From positions 16,694,040-16,758,039 of the forward strand of contig NC_045145.1 of NCBI RefSeq assembly GCF_008831285.2: a stretch of 64,000 nt of DNA. The letters are read 5' to 3'. Position 1 is the first letter of the stretch. Every line of letters begins with the position of its first letter. This document shows positions 35,757-48,171 of the stretch, in pieces. Source of the stretch: Nymphaea colorata (Eukaryota > Streptophyta > Magnoliopsida > Nymphaeales > Nymphaeaceae). The notes beneath the pieces were generated by a model. That model worked only from the letters and a program-made list of their open reading frames with translations. It made no database searches and was not told where the DNA came from. The position numbers were made by a program, and so were the translations under genes.

Positions 35757-38700
35757 GAAAGAGAGAGAGAGAGATTACAATATTGCAGAGACCCCACGGC
35801 AATAACGCTCCCACATGGTACGAAATCTCCGCTGCCCTCCAAGATCCCACAGCTTAATAGTCACATTACCCTTTGTTACCTTGCGCATATTGAACCCTAC
35901 CTGGCAATCAAGCAGCAAAAAGATTTAAATTAGCAGTTAGCACAAATATCTTCAAAGTCTAAATTTCAGATGAATAAAATCCAAAGTTAGATGGTTAGAG
36001 AAATGCCTACTTACTGTTGGGATCATGTCTTCACTGTAGCCTCCAGTCTGAATGATAAAAAAAAATCACGTCAAAAGAGAAGACACCAAGGTGGCTAAAA
36101 TGAATCAATTGTTACTCACAGCAATGGCATTAACGAGTGATGTCTTCCCAGCATTCTGCAAGCCTATAAGTGAAAGCTCCATTTCTTGTTTGAAGAACAA
36201 ACTGCAAAACATGTAGTAAAAGAGAAAAGGTTAACATGTAGGATCTCCATTCAAATATAAACTCAGAAGGAAAATGTTTGGTAATGGACAAACTAAAACC
36301 ATATCAACTACAAAAAAGGGAAAAAATTGACAAGATAATGAAAATCCAAGCCCTAAAAAAATAGTAAGAATTAACAGTAATGTAAAAGGGCAAGGATGAT
36401 GCCTATAGGAGAGAAGACAAACCTAGTGACAGGGTAACAGAATGAACAAGCTTAAACATGTTAGAAATAATTAAGGACGCACAGCAAAGATACAACATTC
36501 ACATCAACAAGGGAAAAAGTACTGCCAAAAATGCAATCATTCCAATGGCTAACAAATGTACATGAACCTTATTTTGGAATCTCATTTTAGCTTCTCGATT
36601 TTTTTAAAGAGAATCCTGTTTTAGTAGATATCTCAGTTCATCCCCACTTTTGTAAATAGAAAACCATTATTTTAGAAGTTCTATTATACTGGGAAGCTTA
36701 TTTCCTGGGAGATCACATAGAAAGTCAAGAAAATCGACTCTTACCATGGGATCAATGCCAAATTATGTGTATTGGTATCGGACACTTTATATGAATGTTG
36801 GGTGATAAAAAAGTAGACACTTGGACATGGCTATATACATACATAAGATTGCAAGAAAGGGAAAGATGTACCGTTCATTCCTACCATTTATCATTAACCA
36901 AAAGGAGCAGAGGAGGAATAGCACCTCAGCTCCTGCCTGATCTTTTTTCTAACTTGAGAGAAAAGGAGGACCTCTTTTCTTTCAAATAAGGGAAAAGGAA
37001 AAAGAAGTACAACTATTTAGAACTTAGAAGTGACAGAGACACAGAAACAAGTTAAAAAAAAAAAAGAGAGAGAGAGAACACCTGGGTGGTCCAAACATGA
37101 CAACAAAGTTCTTAAATTTCAAACTGATAAAACTTAAGTTCTCTTGTTGTTTGTTCTATCTTTTAGAAAGTGCATTAACACATTTTTTTCTCAAACCCTC
37201 ACTTTGAACCCTTTTTCCTCCTTTTCTTTTCTCCTTGTCTTCCCCCTTTTTCAGTTGAATGGCCTGCCTAGGTGCCATCTAGTCCCTGCCTAGGCCTTCT
37301 CAGATCTGCCACCAAGCCCACCTGATGCCGTTAACTACGTAGCATGTAAAGCAGGTTTAAACCTCTAACATTCTGATAAGGAAATAGAAAATTGATCAGA
37401 GTATAACCAGCATCAAACTATGTCACAGTTCCTTATATACAATTCTTATTGTACTATGCTAATCTTTATTTATTATTTGTTACTAAGTGGCTACACAAAC
37501 AGTTACCTAATGCAGTTGCACCATGTGGACATGGCAAATGATTGTATTACAATGTTAACACATAGAAGGTCACACATGGAACCATTTGTGAGGCAGAGCA
37601 CGTCACTGCATGGACCTTCTTTTCCCCTCGATGTTTGGATGGAGAATACTGACTATGGTGCACATCTATGGCTCATGTTGGATAGAAGATGCCATGAGAG
37701 AAGGTTAATCTCATATGCAAGTTTATTTTAGAAGCTGAGGCATTTTCAGTGATCAGAAATGTTTCGCAATTTTAGAAGCTCAAGTTAATTTTCGCCAAGC
37801 TTCAGTCAAGGGTTCAGACATGTAACAATCATTTGTGAATATACCCTAAATTGTAAAAATCAGAAGTCAGATACAGGTCATTCAAGAGTTTAAAAGACTA
37901 ATCTGGGCTAGCCGAGACTAATTTGGTTTGACTCAGTCCAAGTTGATTAGCTATAATAAATAAATACATGTACTTGCATGAAAATAAATTTAGTAACTTA
38001 TATATACAAAAAAATGCACTTATATATTTATAGGTCAGAAATGAGTCAAGTAGACCAATGATTAGGCTGAATAATTAACTAGTCAGTGCAACTAGTTGCT
38101 GGTTTGAGATACAAGTTAGTTTACAATCGACTCAACTGACTTCTTCAGATTTTGACAACTAAGAACACACATGCTGTCCTTAAGCAAGAATGCTCTCAAA
38201 ATTCGTTCACAAGAATCGTTAGTTTTCTAGGTTACTGGATCACGGATCACCCCAATGACGAAGTTTTACCGGTTTGATCAATTATGTGTTCCATTGTTGA
38301 GGGATAAAAGACACGTCCAGAAGAACGGTTTCTCATTTCCCTTGGCTACAAACTGAGAACCAAGTAAGGTCACCCACTAGAGCTTGAACCAAGCGCCCAC
38401 TAGAGCTTGGTCCGGGTAGGGAACTTATAAATCAATAGTAATAAAAGAAAAAAAATAATTATTCGGTTTGGTTCTTAGGTCCTTTAGTCTTGCTGATTTT
38501 CTTGCTTGCTCAATAGTCATGCCTCCTGCAGGTTGCACTTTACAATTCTTTACATTATGAAGATTAGGTATTTATTTCTATGAATTTGGCAGGCGTCGCC
38601 CAATGCCTGTCCCCAATAAAAAGCATGATGTTTTTTCCCAACTATGCAGGAAACAGGTTATTTTTATTACTTTAGACATGCATTGTTACAGGCAAAAGAC

Positions 38701-39676
38701 TAGTACGTATTAGCTACTAATGAGCATCTTATTTTGAAAAAAAGTAGTTTAGAATCCTTAGATATTAGACAAAGTACTATCATCGTGTGATATAATAACT
38801 TGAGTTGCTTTATTTACACATCCTAAATTCTTCTCGAACTTGCTAAATGTACCCTAGTGGAGGTGGCAACCAAGTCAAGAAATGAATTCTGTGCAGATAG
38901 AAGATAAACTATGATCATCAACTAAAATTTTAATGAACAGAACCAACAGGCACGATCTCTCTTGCATCACGTGGAGATTTAGATTTCCAAGCAGGAAAAG
39001 CAACCGAATTATTTAGTATCATTTTACCAATCACTGAGTAAACCTTGCAACTGCAAGATAAACTTGAACCGTGATCAAACTAATTGATGGATACATTTCC
39101 GAAAATATACAATGCGCCTGTGAGAAAGATGTGTATATCTTGGAGAACAAATACAGCTACAAACTACAGGTAGCAGACCGTGAACTATCACATGACTAGT
39201 TTTCTAAATAACCAAAACAGAAAATAGCGGGTTTCTTCAACCGCACTACAAATCCTTCAGTACTCCCTTCAACCGTGATCCCCCAATGATTAACATCCTA
39301 ATACACGATAAAAGATTCGAGTTGCAGGTAGACATTGGACATCAGGCCCCCGACGGAAGAGACATGTTTACGGACATCATATCACGAGCTGACTTTTCCC
39401 CAACAAGAACAACAAAAGAAAAAAAAAAACTGCCAACAGAGATCAACACAAATGTCATCGCCGGCGATATCACCAATATAAGTCCACGTGAATAAAGAAA
39501 AAGAAGACAAATCGGTGCATAAGAGCGAGCTTTCATTCTCGAAATTTCATCAAAAAGGACAAGAGAAACGGAAAAAGGATCAATGTTCCGCAGGAAGAAG
39601 GAGAAAGGGAAGAGGAGAACCACAGGGGCCATTACCTGCGAAGCCAGTTAAGAAACCATTGAAAGATCCCCGCCAT
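33178..39676 (-). CDS. ARL8: ARL8-type small GTPase
   Basis: Six minus-strand exons, 39636-39676, 36120-36201, 36015-36047, 35779-35900, 33591-33752 and 33178-33295, splice in frame to exactly 185 aa, a typical ARL8 length. The start at 39676 gives [17 protein letters not shown], the amphipathic N-terminal helix that replaces myristoylation in ARL8. GTP-binding motifs are GLQNAGKT (27-34), switch I T52, WDLGGQ (70-75), NKID (130-133) and SCK (163-165). ARL8 proteins act on lysosome/vacuole-type membranes in trafficking; plant ARL8 is also a host factor for tobamovirus replication. All key residues are present and there is no frame break. Intron 1 is 3.4 kb and intron 4 is 2.0 kb and repeat-bearing. 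Confidence 0.97.
34475..34690 (+). repeat. SINE-like insertion in ARL8 intron 4
   Basis: TGGTGCAGTGACAAGGCG at 34481 resembles pol III box A, and GTGCAAGTCC about 45 bases on resembles box B (GTTCAAGTCC). This is a Ser/Leu-tRNA-like head. The segment 34330-35060 is GC-rich compared with the rest of the intron, suggesting an insertion. Its exact ends were not found. Confidence 0.4.
35089..35447. mobile_element. TIR element with AAGTCACATGGGTAC ends
   Basis: A 359-bp element in ARL8 intron 4. The 15-base terminal repeat AAGTCACATGGGTAC is perfect (left 35089, right complement ending 35447). The left part repeats GGGTACGGGTACG, echoed before the right end (GGGTACGGGTACAGCG). The middle is A-rich. 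There is no transposase. The target duplication is unclear. Confidence 0.75.
35696..35775. repeat. CA/GA microsatellite beside an ARL8 splice donor
   Basis: (AC)n runs from 35696 to 35752, followed by GA-rich sequence to 35775. Exon 4 of ARL8 ends at 35779, so in the transcript the intron begins GTAATC, then CT repeats, then (TG)28 or so. Confidence 0.95.
36202..39635 (-). other. Intron 1 of ARL8
   Basis: 3,434 bp, donor CGCAG/GTAATG and acceptor TTTGCAG. It is AT-rich, with a purine run near 37055-37080 and no recognised element or internal gene. The first few hundred bases (39240-39635) are less AT-rich and may hold regulatory sequence. Confidence 0.8.
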
Positions 39677-41169
39677 CGCCGCTCTTGGAATCCGCTGTTT
39701 ATCCTGTGGACAGATGGAGAAGCCCCAATTCCAGCAGAGGACACAAGATGCACGAGGGGCAGAAGGAACCCTACTCTCAGGTTCGATTCCCCCCTCCCTC
39801 TCCTCAGGCCACGGGGCTGTCGAGACCGCCTTTCACAAGGAGCCCGACCGTATATAGGTGCCGTGGATTTGCCGCTCTGCGCATGAGAGTTTCCCGCTGG
39901 AATACGATTCGAGTTGAACTCAAACAACAAGGCGACAACAAAATCGCTGCCACGGGAAGAAGATCATAATTCTTTTCCCTAAAATCGCCAAATATACTTC
40001 CTATTTCTGCAAAATTCGCGGCAAAAACCATGGGGCTTGAGGTTTGGGTTGATAAGTTCGCCACACGCTCCTGACTTTTAAGTTCGCGCGCTGTAACGCC
40101 TTTTGACTGACAGATTGGCGCCGCAGATGTGAATAAACCAAACCCGATGTTCGTTGGATTCGGATCATTATGACCGAAAAATTAAAAGCGTTTGGGGTTT
40201 AGCTCGAGCTCAAAGTCATTAAGCTCAGTTGAGCTCAAGCTGGGTTAGCTTAGCGTGGCTTGCAACTCGATTCCTGGGATTTCATTGTTACAAGAGATCA
40301 GCTCAAATCCATGGGTCGTATGCTAGATCTAGATTCAAATATACACAAAGTCATTAGATTTAGATCCATTGGCACCTCCCTTAGATCTTGAAAAAAAAAT
40401 AGAATTTACCACCTAATGTTTTGAAAATTCGCAACCCAATCACGACATGCATTTGTGCGGGATTAAAAAGTTGGCAAGTGTATTTTAATGGTACTCGAAC
40501 TGTGCTGTCGATATACTTTAATATGTATATCACATGTCGTGATTATTTTAAAGTAGAAGAGTGCCAATCTCCATGTTTTAGTTTGGATCTCGAGAAAACA
40601 TCATTCAAGCCAGAGGTCTCCCCAAAAAGGAAAATGAACCATAGTTTCATCAACGCAGTTTTTGATCAAAGTACATGACTACAACTCAAGTTTTTATATG
40701 TGATCTAATTCAATTATCTCTCAAATTCGATAGGAAACCTAACATCAAGTTTGAATATAATTGTTGAAACATATACTTAACTGATGTCAACAGGTTCGAG
40801 TTGAATTGGATAAATCTTTCATCGTATTCGATTTACTGGATGTTGGCGTATTCATGTTTGAATATGGATTCAAATGTGGATGAGAAAATTTATACCCTAC
40901 TCTGACCTGACTTTGAAATTAAAAATCCGAATTTGATTTTTAGATTCATAACTAAATCCCAATATGACTTTTGGCAAGATCTGGACCACAATATGACATG
41001 TTCAGAATTGATTTTCAAGATTCAAGAATATTAGATACAGAGAAAATTTAACTGACCATATTGATTCTGATTATCCAATTGGATGTTTATTTAAAGTTGA
41101 TAGTAAAATATGAATTCGATTGGATGTCATTTCTTAGAACTAAATCTGATACAATTTCTTAATTGGATA

Positions 41170-41170
<1 letters not shown>
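39677..41170. other. ARL8 upstream region and spacer
   Basis: 39677-40140 is GC-richer and should include the ARL8 leader and promoter. Beyond, degenerate 'AAATCTGAATTTG' repeats fill 40300-41150. No gene was recognised. Confidence 0.55.

Positions 41171-41176
<6 letters not shown>

Positions 41177-41247
<71 letters not shown>
41177..41247. repeat. TA microsatellite, 71 bp
   Basis: An uninterrupted (TA)n run of 71 bases, followed by TCAGATG. Confidence 0.98.
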
Positions 41248-41251
<4 letters not shown>

Positions 41252-41794
41252 TGTTCAATGCGTTTCTGAATCCCTTCTCAATTAGACAAGTTAGTAAAGG
41301 GGCTTTCATAATATCAATGCCCTAGTGAAAGCATGGGCTAAACCCAGGATTTTTTGGTATAATCCAGTTGGAACCAGTTCAGGTTTGGAATATGGATTGA
41401 AATCAAATAGCCTAAGTGCCTGCACTTGTGTAAATGGTATGAATCTCTTGGAATACCAAAATCTAGAATCAGATGCAAAGCTAGATACCAGAACTGGATT
41501 ATATAATAAATAACCGGATTCTCTTTTGTAACAGACCCGACAAAGTGGATTTCTCTAGGGGGCAACAGATGCGTAGAACTCAACCAAGCTCAATATTTAC
41601 CAAAACTGACTTAATGGATCTACTTTCATCCAATTAAGGTTTAAAATAGAATTAGATTTTAAAGATGAATCCAGATGAGGCAACCATAAGATCTGATGTT
41701 TACATGTAATCAAGTCAAATCCTACACAATCAATCCTCTAATTACTCTACTAATCTTGGTTTTTTTTTTTTACTTGGATCCGACTAAGTAGATC

Positions 41795-42640
41795 TAGATT
41801 TGGGTACGTAACCAGATAGCTTGAACCCATTGGTGCCCCCAGGATGATCTATGTAACTCCACATGTTTGACAGATTTAATTCCAGTTTAATGAGAAAACT
41901 GCATATTTATTAGCAAATATACCAACTATATCCAAATCTTATCTTTCTATTGGATTCAACTAAACATATTGCGATTCGGTGACCAACTAGATAACTCAAA
42001 CCCATAGGCATCCCTATGGGAACATATTATTTAACACAGATTCTTTTCCATAAAAAGCATCAATCCTTCACCCTTATGAGCTCCACATGGTTGACAAGGT
42101 CTAATTCAAATTTAACTGGAAAACAGCATAGCAGATGTGGTAAATGCCAATTCTTTGTTGAACCTGACTGAAAAAATCTAGATTTGGGTTCTTAATATTG
42201 TTATTGAATCTGAAATGAACAAGTCTAGATTCGGGTAAGTACGTAGTCAGACAGATCCAACGGTTGAAGACCCGATGGACAGGGGCGGAGGGAGGGGGGC
42301 CCGCCTGGGCCATGGCCCGGGTGAGCACAGGAAAAAAAACTTATATTGAAAAAATCAAAATTTTTTAGTTTGGCCCGACCTGTCGATCATCTTGTCCTGA
42401 CCCGTGGACCTCTTGGCCCTCCCTTGAAAAAAAGCCTGGCTCCGCCCCTGCCAATAGAGATGTAAGTAACACATATTCTTCATAATAAAATGCATTTCTT
42501 CACCTACGTGAGCTCCACATGCTTTGAAATTTCTACTTTAGATTCAATTAACAAATTGCACCATATATGCCACTTAGTGTCCGAATCTTTCTTTCTTTAT
42601 CGGATCCAACGAGATGACTCCGACCCGTTGACAACCCTGG
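41795..42640. repeat. Degenerate tandem array, about three units
   Basis: The word (GAG)CTCCACATG(T/G/C)TTG, followed after 15-25 bases by TTAA..AAA(C/T)TGCA, recurs at about 41857, 42076 and 42508. Each unit also has a 'TCTAGATT(T/C)GGGTA / AACCCAT-GG' block. The units have diverged strongly. The hAT-like element at 42280 sits within this array. Confidence 0.5.
42280..42450. mobile_element. hAT-like MITE (CAGGGGCGGAG ends)
   Basis: A 171-bp element from CAGGGGCGGAGG to CTGGCTCCGCCCCTG. The flanks CCGATGGA and CCAATAGA match at 6 of 8 positions. Confidence 0.7.
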
Positions 42641-43251
42641 TGAGATACGCATAACATATACCCTGTGATGACCTTGATTTTTATGTTAAGTGAAGTTATC
42701 CAAAGAATGAGTACTACATTTTAAGTCTATTCCTTATTTGAGTATGGAATATAATATCCAAATCCATGTGTAGAGTACAATGATCTTTTATGTGACTGAC
42801 TATTCTTGGTTAATATTATTGTAAATCATTGATTTTTAGAATGATGAACTGCTTGGAACTCATCTAGGAGCTAGGTTTCCTTCGGGCTATGGTTCACAAA
42901 GAAACACACACACACACAACTAACTGTATATTTTTGGTTATTTGTGGTGTAGCCAATGGAATGTACTTAGTTTCATGAGTTCCAAAATAAATGTATGGTT
43001 TCAGGATGCAAACTGAACCAAGTATAAACATAAAAAAGTGCCTAAATTAACTTAAATAACCTTACTTTGTGTGACGATTAATTCATTCTGAAATAAATTT
43101 TGAAAAAAAAAAACACACAATGGCTTCAAAATATTGACTTAACAATTAAGCTTCTTGCATAGTTCCATAAATATTTTATTTTGTATTTTGAACGTATAAA
43201 TCCTTCAAATTAGTCTCTGCTTTAAATTTGGTGAATAATGATTGCTAAGGG
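42641..43251. other. Intergenic, AT-rich
   Basis: No gene or defined repeat was recognised; a short ACAC run at 42906-42918. Confidence 0.5.
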
Positions 43252-43409
43252 TAGGAGCGTAGCCAAGGGGGGGCCTGGCCCACCCTTTTTTTTTTTTACA
43301 TTTACATGTAAATTTAAGAAAATTTCAGTTGTTGTATATAAAATTTTTGAAAAATGATATTTCCGCCCCTATCAGTTCCTTTAATGAGAAAATTCTGGCT
43401 CCGCCCCTG
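43252..43409. mobile_element. hAT-like MITE, related to 42280
   Basis: A 158-bp element from TAGGAGCGTAGCC (diverged CAGGGGCGGAGCC) to CTGGCTCCGCCCCTG. The flanks GCTAAGGG and CCTAAGAG match at 6 of 8 positions. Confidence 0.65.
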
Positions 43410-46400
43410 CCTAAGAGTTTAGTTTAGTAGAATGTTTATTTCTCTAAATTTAGAAACATAACCTCAAAATTGCCAATTAGATTTGAAAGGTTGCATTCGT
43501 TTGCAACTTCTCTTGAATAATTTTCTTGACTCTAAACTTCGATTTTCAATCCAGAAAGTTTGCTACATAGACAAGACTTGGATTATCGTGTACGTTTGTT
43601 CTCTTGTAAAAACGTTTGGATCCGTGCATTTTTAATTAGTATGACTCTCAAATCAGCTTTTAGATTTTTGATACTAACCTTTTGACAAACTCAAACGGCA
43701 TCATGAAAATGTCTTAGCAACGTCATCTTATGTGATTAATTTTATGCTGAACCTCGAAGATTGTGTTTGTCTTGGTAAACTTTCTGTCAGTCACGGATTA
43801 TTGGCTAGGTTTAACTTTGTGTAAGAAAAAAATTTTCTGAAATAGAGTTCTTACCATCAAACTGATAAGAACATACGCTACGCTTGATTTTAACTAATAG
43901 ATCAAAAAATAAGGAACGTAATTACAGTTTAATCCACCACATATATATAAGAGTGATTGGTAGGTACCAAACCATTTGGGTAATAAATGAAAACGAGACC
44001 TTTAAATTCATGTTAAAAAGTGTTTTAAACAAAATATCAACCCTCTGATGTGTTACGTACAAACACTAATTTAGCATAAACCATGCTTTACTTCAAGTCA
44101 TTCTTGTAAAAAATTTTTTTATCTTTATACTACCAAAATTTTGATAATATAAGAGCCGTTCATTCTTTTTACTATTAAAAAATATTATGTAATAAGAAAA
44201 CAACTAACTTAATATATGTTTCTCATTAAGATCATGTCTATAAGGTTATAAAAAAATATTTCAATAATTAATTTTAATATGTCTGGTTATATATATATAT
44301 ATATAACCCAACAAATATGCACTCAAAAAGAAAGAAAGGAAGTCGGGGTGTTTTAAATTTTTTTTCGTAAAGTATGTACATCTTAGGCTTGTAATATTTT
44401 TATAATTCCTTTTTGGCCTTTTCAAAAACCTTTTTTTATCTTTTTAAAAACATTTTAGTTATTACACACCTCTATACACATAAAAGTGTGCACTTAACCA
44501 GTTTCGAAACAAAAGCACTTTACAGGTAGATGAAAAATAAAATGGGGTCTCATGTTTCCATAATATCATTTAGACAAAAATTTAAAACTGTGAAGAATTT
44601 AAACGATGGAAGGAAAGTCGAAACGACTCACCATGTTTTAATTTTCCTGCGAAATAGTAACCCGCGTGGGCTCCTCTTGGCCAATCATTCTGCTGACTTC
44701 ATTGATCCCGTCATCCTTGCATCACGCATGCCCAAGAAATTCCAAAACTCCGTTTGGCAATTTCTCATGGTTCTTTAGGATCTGTGAACCAAAATCCTGT
44801 CATTAATGAGGCACTAAATTTGGCTTCATCCATTGGGATCGCTAAGCCCATCGACTGCAAGCTTAATATGCAAAAAACTTGCACCGCCCAACTTCTTATG
44901 ATGTTTAAGTCTCGCTGATCTCTTTGAAAATTGGCTTAGCTGAGCTGGTAGGTGATCGCTGTTATCGATAGCATTAACACTTAGACACGAAAACATAAAC
45001 GTAAATGCTTATTGGTAGTCAATGCTAATCAGCCTCAAGAATAATGAACTACTATCCAGTTATCTACTCTTCAAGCTACTGCATGGAGTTACATTTACAA
45101 AAGCATGGTTAGCATTGTCAATAGTCTCGTTCTGTCTCCATGGGCATTGCATTATCGGTCGGGTCGGTGAGTGTTTAGCCGTTAGTTCAATTTTCATGGA
45201 CGCTACTTCTTTATACCGCAAAGATAGCGGACACTACTCTCAATGTCAATTTTTTTTTATCATGCTTTTGAATGCATAGTTATATCTTGTAATGTGTTTT
45301 ATCAAAGGTTATATATTGAGAACTTCAACTTGAAGGAGGTCGTGAATTCCAGTGTGGGTTGCGCGCACGCAACAAATATGCACACAAAAAAGAAAGAAGG
45401 GAGGTAGGAGTACTTAAAAGTTTTTTTTTATAAAGGCATATACATTTTAGTCTTTTAATATTTTTATATTCACTTGTTATCATTTTAGAAGTGTTTTTTT
45501 TTTAACTTTAATGGGAGAAACATTTTAATCATTACACGCCTGGTGCATGCAGAGAGGGATGTGTACCAAACTCGCTTGGATCATATATATATATATTTTG
45601 CTTAGCCTCCCAAATCCCTTGCCACAAGAGACATAACCGTGATAGATATGGTCCATTCCAATCCTTCTGGTCGTGTTTGAATGGTGGGAGAGGATAGTCT
45701 ACTTGAGGCAGACAGTCTACCTACAGCATAGCGATTAAAACATGATAAGATGCATCCCTTCGTCATTAATTATCATTTAGTTTGTATGATTTTTTAAAAA
45801 CTGTGTCATTTTGGATAGAGCTAGAATTTTTTCAGGCAAAATTAAAGTTTTTAAATTTTGACATGGACTGAAATATTATTTTTTAAAATATTTCATATAG
45901 ACCAAGTAAAATATTCTAAAATTTACATGTTTGTCTTTTTTTTTTTAATTTTTTGAGGTGGTGCTAAGGCCCATCCCTTTGACTCTACCCGTGATTGTCT
46001 GGGTTGAAACTGAAAAAAAGGTGGAAATGTCTTGAGACTATCTATCTCATACTATTTCTTTCAACAAAAAAGGAAAAACAATATCTCTTTTCTCAGTTTT
46101 CTCATTGCACTTCTGACAAAAAGCTACAAACTCCCATATTAAAAAAGAGAAAGCAATTAGAGATAGATCACAAAGTTGAGCATGGTCGAGTGAGTAACCC
46201 TACGTCGAGCTTTGGACGCGCCTAGCTTGGGACAGCACTAACGTCGTATAAAATGTGCATGTGATTGAACATTCTCCAAACTTCCATTCAAGCCCGGACC
46301 TTGTTGAGGTGCCAACGTACGCAATGACGCACTAGAGAACAAGTTCAGGAAATTAAGAACAAGTTCAGGAAATTAAGAGGGAGAGCGACAATGTTCATAG

Positions 46401-46660
46401 TAAGACAGAAGAAGGATCAACGCATATCCGTTATCTGCTATCCAATCATATGAGTTTTACAAACACAATAGTTCATGCACAAGATTTCAAAGAGACATGT
46501 CATAGACTTACGTGTTTCTAGGGCAGCCTACTTTTTCATGTGCACGAGTCCTTGGTGGTTGTTAAAGATGAGGCTCTCTCTAGCTTTCGAGATCAAGAAG
46601 AAGAAAGAAGGAAAGAAGCAAACACACAAGAATACAATGATTCACTTGATTTGAAAAGAC
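43410..46660. other. Intergenic with SINE-like pieces
   Basis: A TAGCTGAGCTGG box A match near 44937. A segment at 45165-45245 (TTAGTTCAATTTTC, then GCTACTTCTTTATACCGCAAAG) has a relative at 53.6 kb. A 20-base perfect tandem repeat lies at 46337-46376. A TA run lies at 44288-44305. No gene was recognised. Confidence 0.45.
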
Positions 46661-46804
46661 TAAGATGGCATTTGGATGACACCTTCTTTTAACCCAGTTT
46701 CTAAAAAACTAGGTTTTATGAAAACCAAGTTTTTTAATGAGTTTTAAAGACTTTCTTTTGTTGTTTAGTTGGCACATTCAAAATCTGGTTTTTGAATAAC
46801 TTAA

Positions 46805-47217
46805 GGGTGTTTGGACGACATCCTAAAACCAGGTTTTTGAGAGATAAAATCTGGTTTTACCCCAAAACCAGTGGCGTAACTACATTGTGACTGATGTAGG
46901 CAACTGCCCCCACCAGTCTATATATATATATAAAAGTGTCCCACTAGATTTGAGTATTTTTGTATTTTTAAACAAGTGTTCCTCCAACGAATTTTCTAGC
47001 TCGGCTACTGTCCAAAACACCATTTCAAGAATGTTTAGATGACATTAAATTTGGGTTTTCGTCAAATCTTGGTTTTCATGAAGGGCCTATTCATGTAAGA
47101 CTTTTTTTTGTCCATAAACCCAAGTTTTTCACTTGTCATCCAAACCAAGTTTACAAAATTGAGTTTTCAACGAGCATTCAGAAAACCATGTTTTTTGTGG
47201 GTGTCATCCAAACACAC
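46805..47217. mobile_element. Second MITE nested in the outer copy
   Basis: Ends GGGTGTTTGGACGACA and (complement) GTGTGTTTGGATGACA are inverted repeats. It is flanked by TTAA on the left and TCAA on the right, while the matching unoccupied site at about 25726 reads CCAA. This fits a small target duplication. Confidence 0.6.
46869..47010. mobile_element. hAT-like MITE nested inside the second MITE
   Basis: A 142-bp element from CAGTGGCGTAAC to CGGCTACTG. The flanks CCCAAAAC and TCCAAAAC match at 7 of 8. It is closely related to 51764-51899 and to 61239-61393. Confidence 0.8.
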
Positions 47218-47670
47218 TCAAAGGGGAGCAGGTTTTCCACTTCTTTTTGCAAACCAGGTTTTGTCAAAACTGGGTTTTCTTCAAACCCAGTTTTGATGTC
47301 TCCCAAACACTTCAAAAACCTGGTTTTGCCTAAAAAATCAGGTTTTGAACCTGTCACCCAAACACCCCTTAATAGTACTCACTGCATCCATGTCCCCATT
47401 AAGTCTCTTTTTTGAAAACAGAAGATTAAATTGAGTTCATGCTCCTCACTCCAAAACAAAATATTTTCAAAGATGGCAGAACAAGAATCGACTGAACATC
47501 TCGAGCACAATCTCAAACCCCAGTGACGGAAGATAACGTGTGCAGGGGGCCAAAAAACAGTGAGCTGGGACAATCCCCATCAAGAACTATCAAAAAGCCA
47601 TGATGAAAGTGAATAGCCAATAGAAGGAGCATGGCTGGATCTGAGGCTTTTTTCAGCTAGTGGGTGGGGG

Positions 47671-48171
47671 CTACATGCCATCATCCTGATAATGTATGCC
47701 TCTTTCCACACAGCCTATGCCCACAAAATCTTTTTGCTCTTCCATACAAGAGAAAAGACACTGTACCGGTGCATAATAGCCATGGGAGAGGCCCACATGC
47801 CCTTGCTCTTCACCTGGCCAAAGACAGGTGCGGCTAGTATCCACTAACTTTAAGAACATGCATGCCTTTCTCTTTACAGAGATGGACCAACCTATGGCTC
47901 GTCCACCACCGGCTAAGTTTTGGCACAAAGTTTGGATGTTCAGTGGCTTTTCTCCGATAAAATATTCGAAAACTTGGCTGCCAACACTTGCAGACTCGCA
48001 TTTTGGAGGACGTTCCACAGAAGCATGACATCATTTGGAAGCGTCGAGTTCAAACACCAGTTCACTCTGTAAGTCTAATTGTGTGAAAGCTCCACCGATC
48101 GTTAACAATGTCTCGACTGTTCAAACTTTTTTAGAGTCAATGACAAATGCTCCAATGGCTGCAGAGTTGGT
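47671..48171 (-). pseudogene. Degenerate coding frame with two in-frame TGA codons
   Basis: From ATG 48171 one minus-strand frame reads MATNSAAIGAFVIDSKKV, then TGA, then TVETLLTIGGAFTQLDLQSE to ELDASK, then TGA, then a 115-codon open stretch with SVGSQVFEYFIGEKPLN and GHVGLSHGYYAPVQCLF to a TAG at 47671. A single frame of about 166 codons broken only by two TGA suggests a recently decayed gene. The family was not recognised. Confidence 0.4.

Larger units (their letters stand above)
46664..47368. mobile_element. Outer AAACCAGGTTTT MITE, split by nested insertions
   Basis: The outer halves 46664-46800 and about 47222-47368 together match the uninterrupted copy at 25607-25865 in order. The right end CACCCAAACACCCC is followed by TTAA. 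A related element occupies about 46805-47217 and carries a third at 46869-47010. Confidence 0.65.

Noticed and set aside
35643..35933. Frame with a long HT repeat
   Set aside because: Translation of the CA microsatellite plus antisense ARL8 exon 4.
39488..39969. Overlapping frames on both strands of 94-132 codons
   Set aside because: They cross the ARL8 first exon and leader; composition follows GC content and no family motif is seen.
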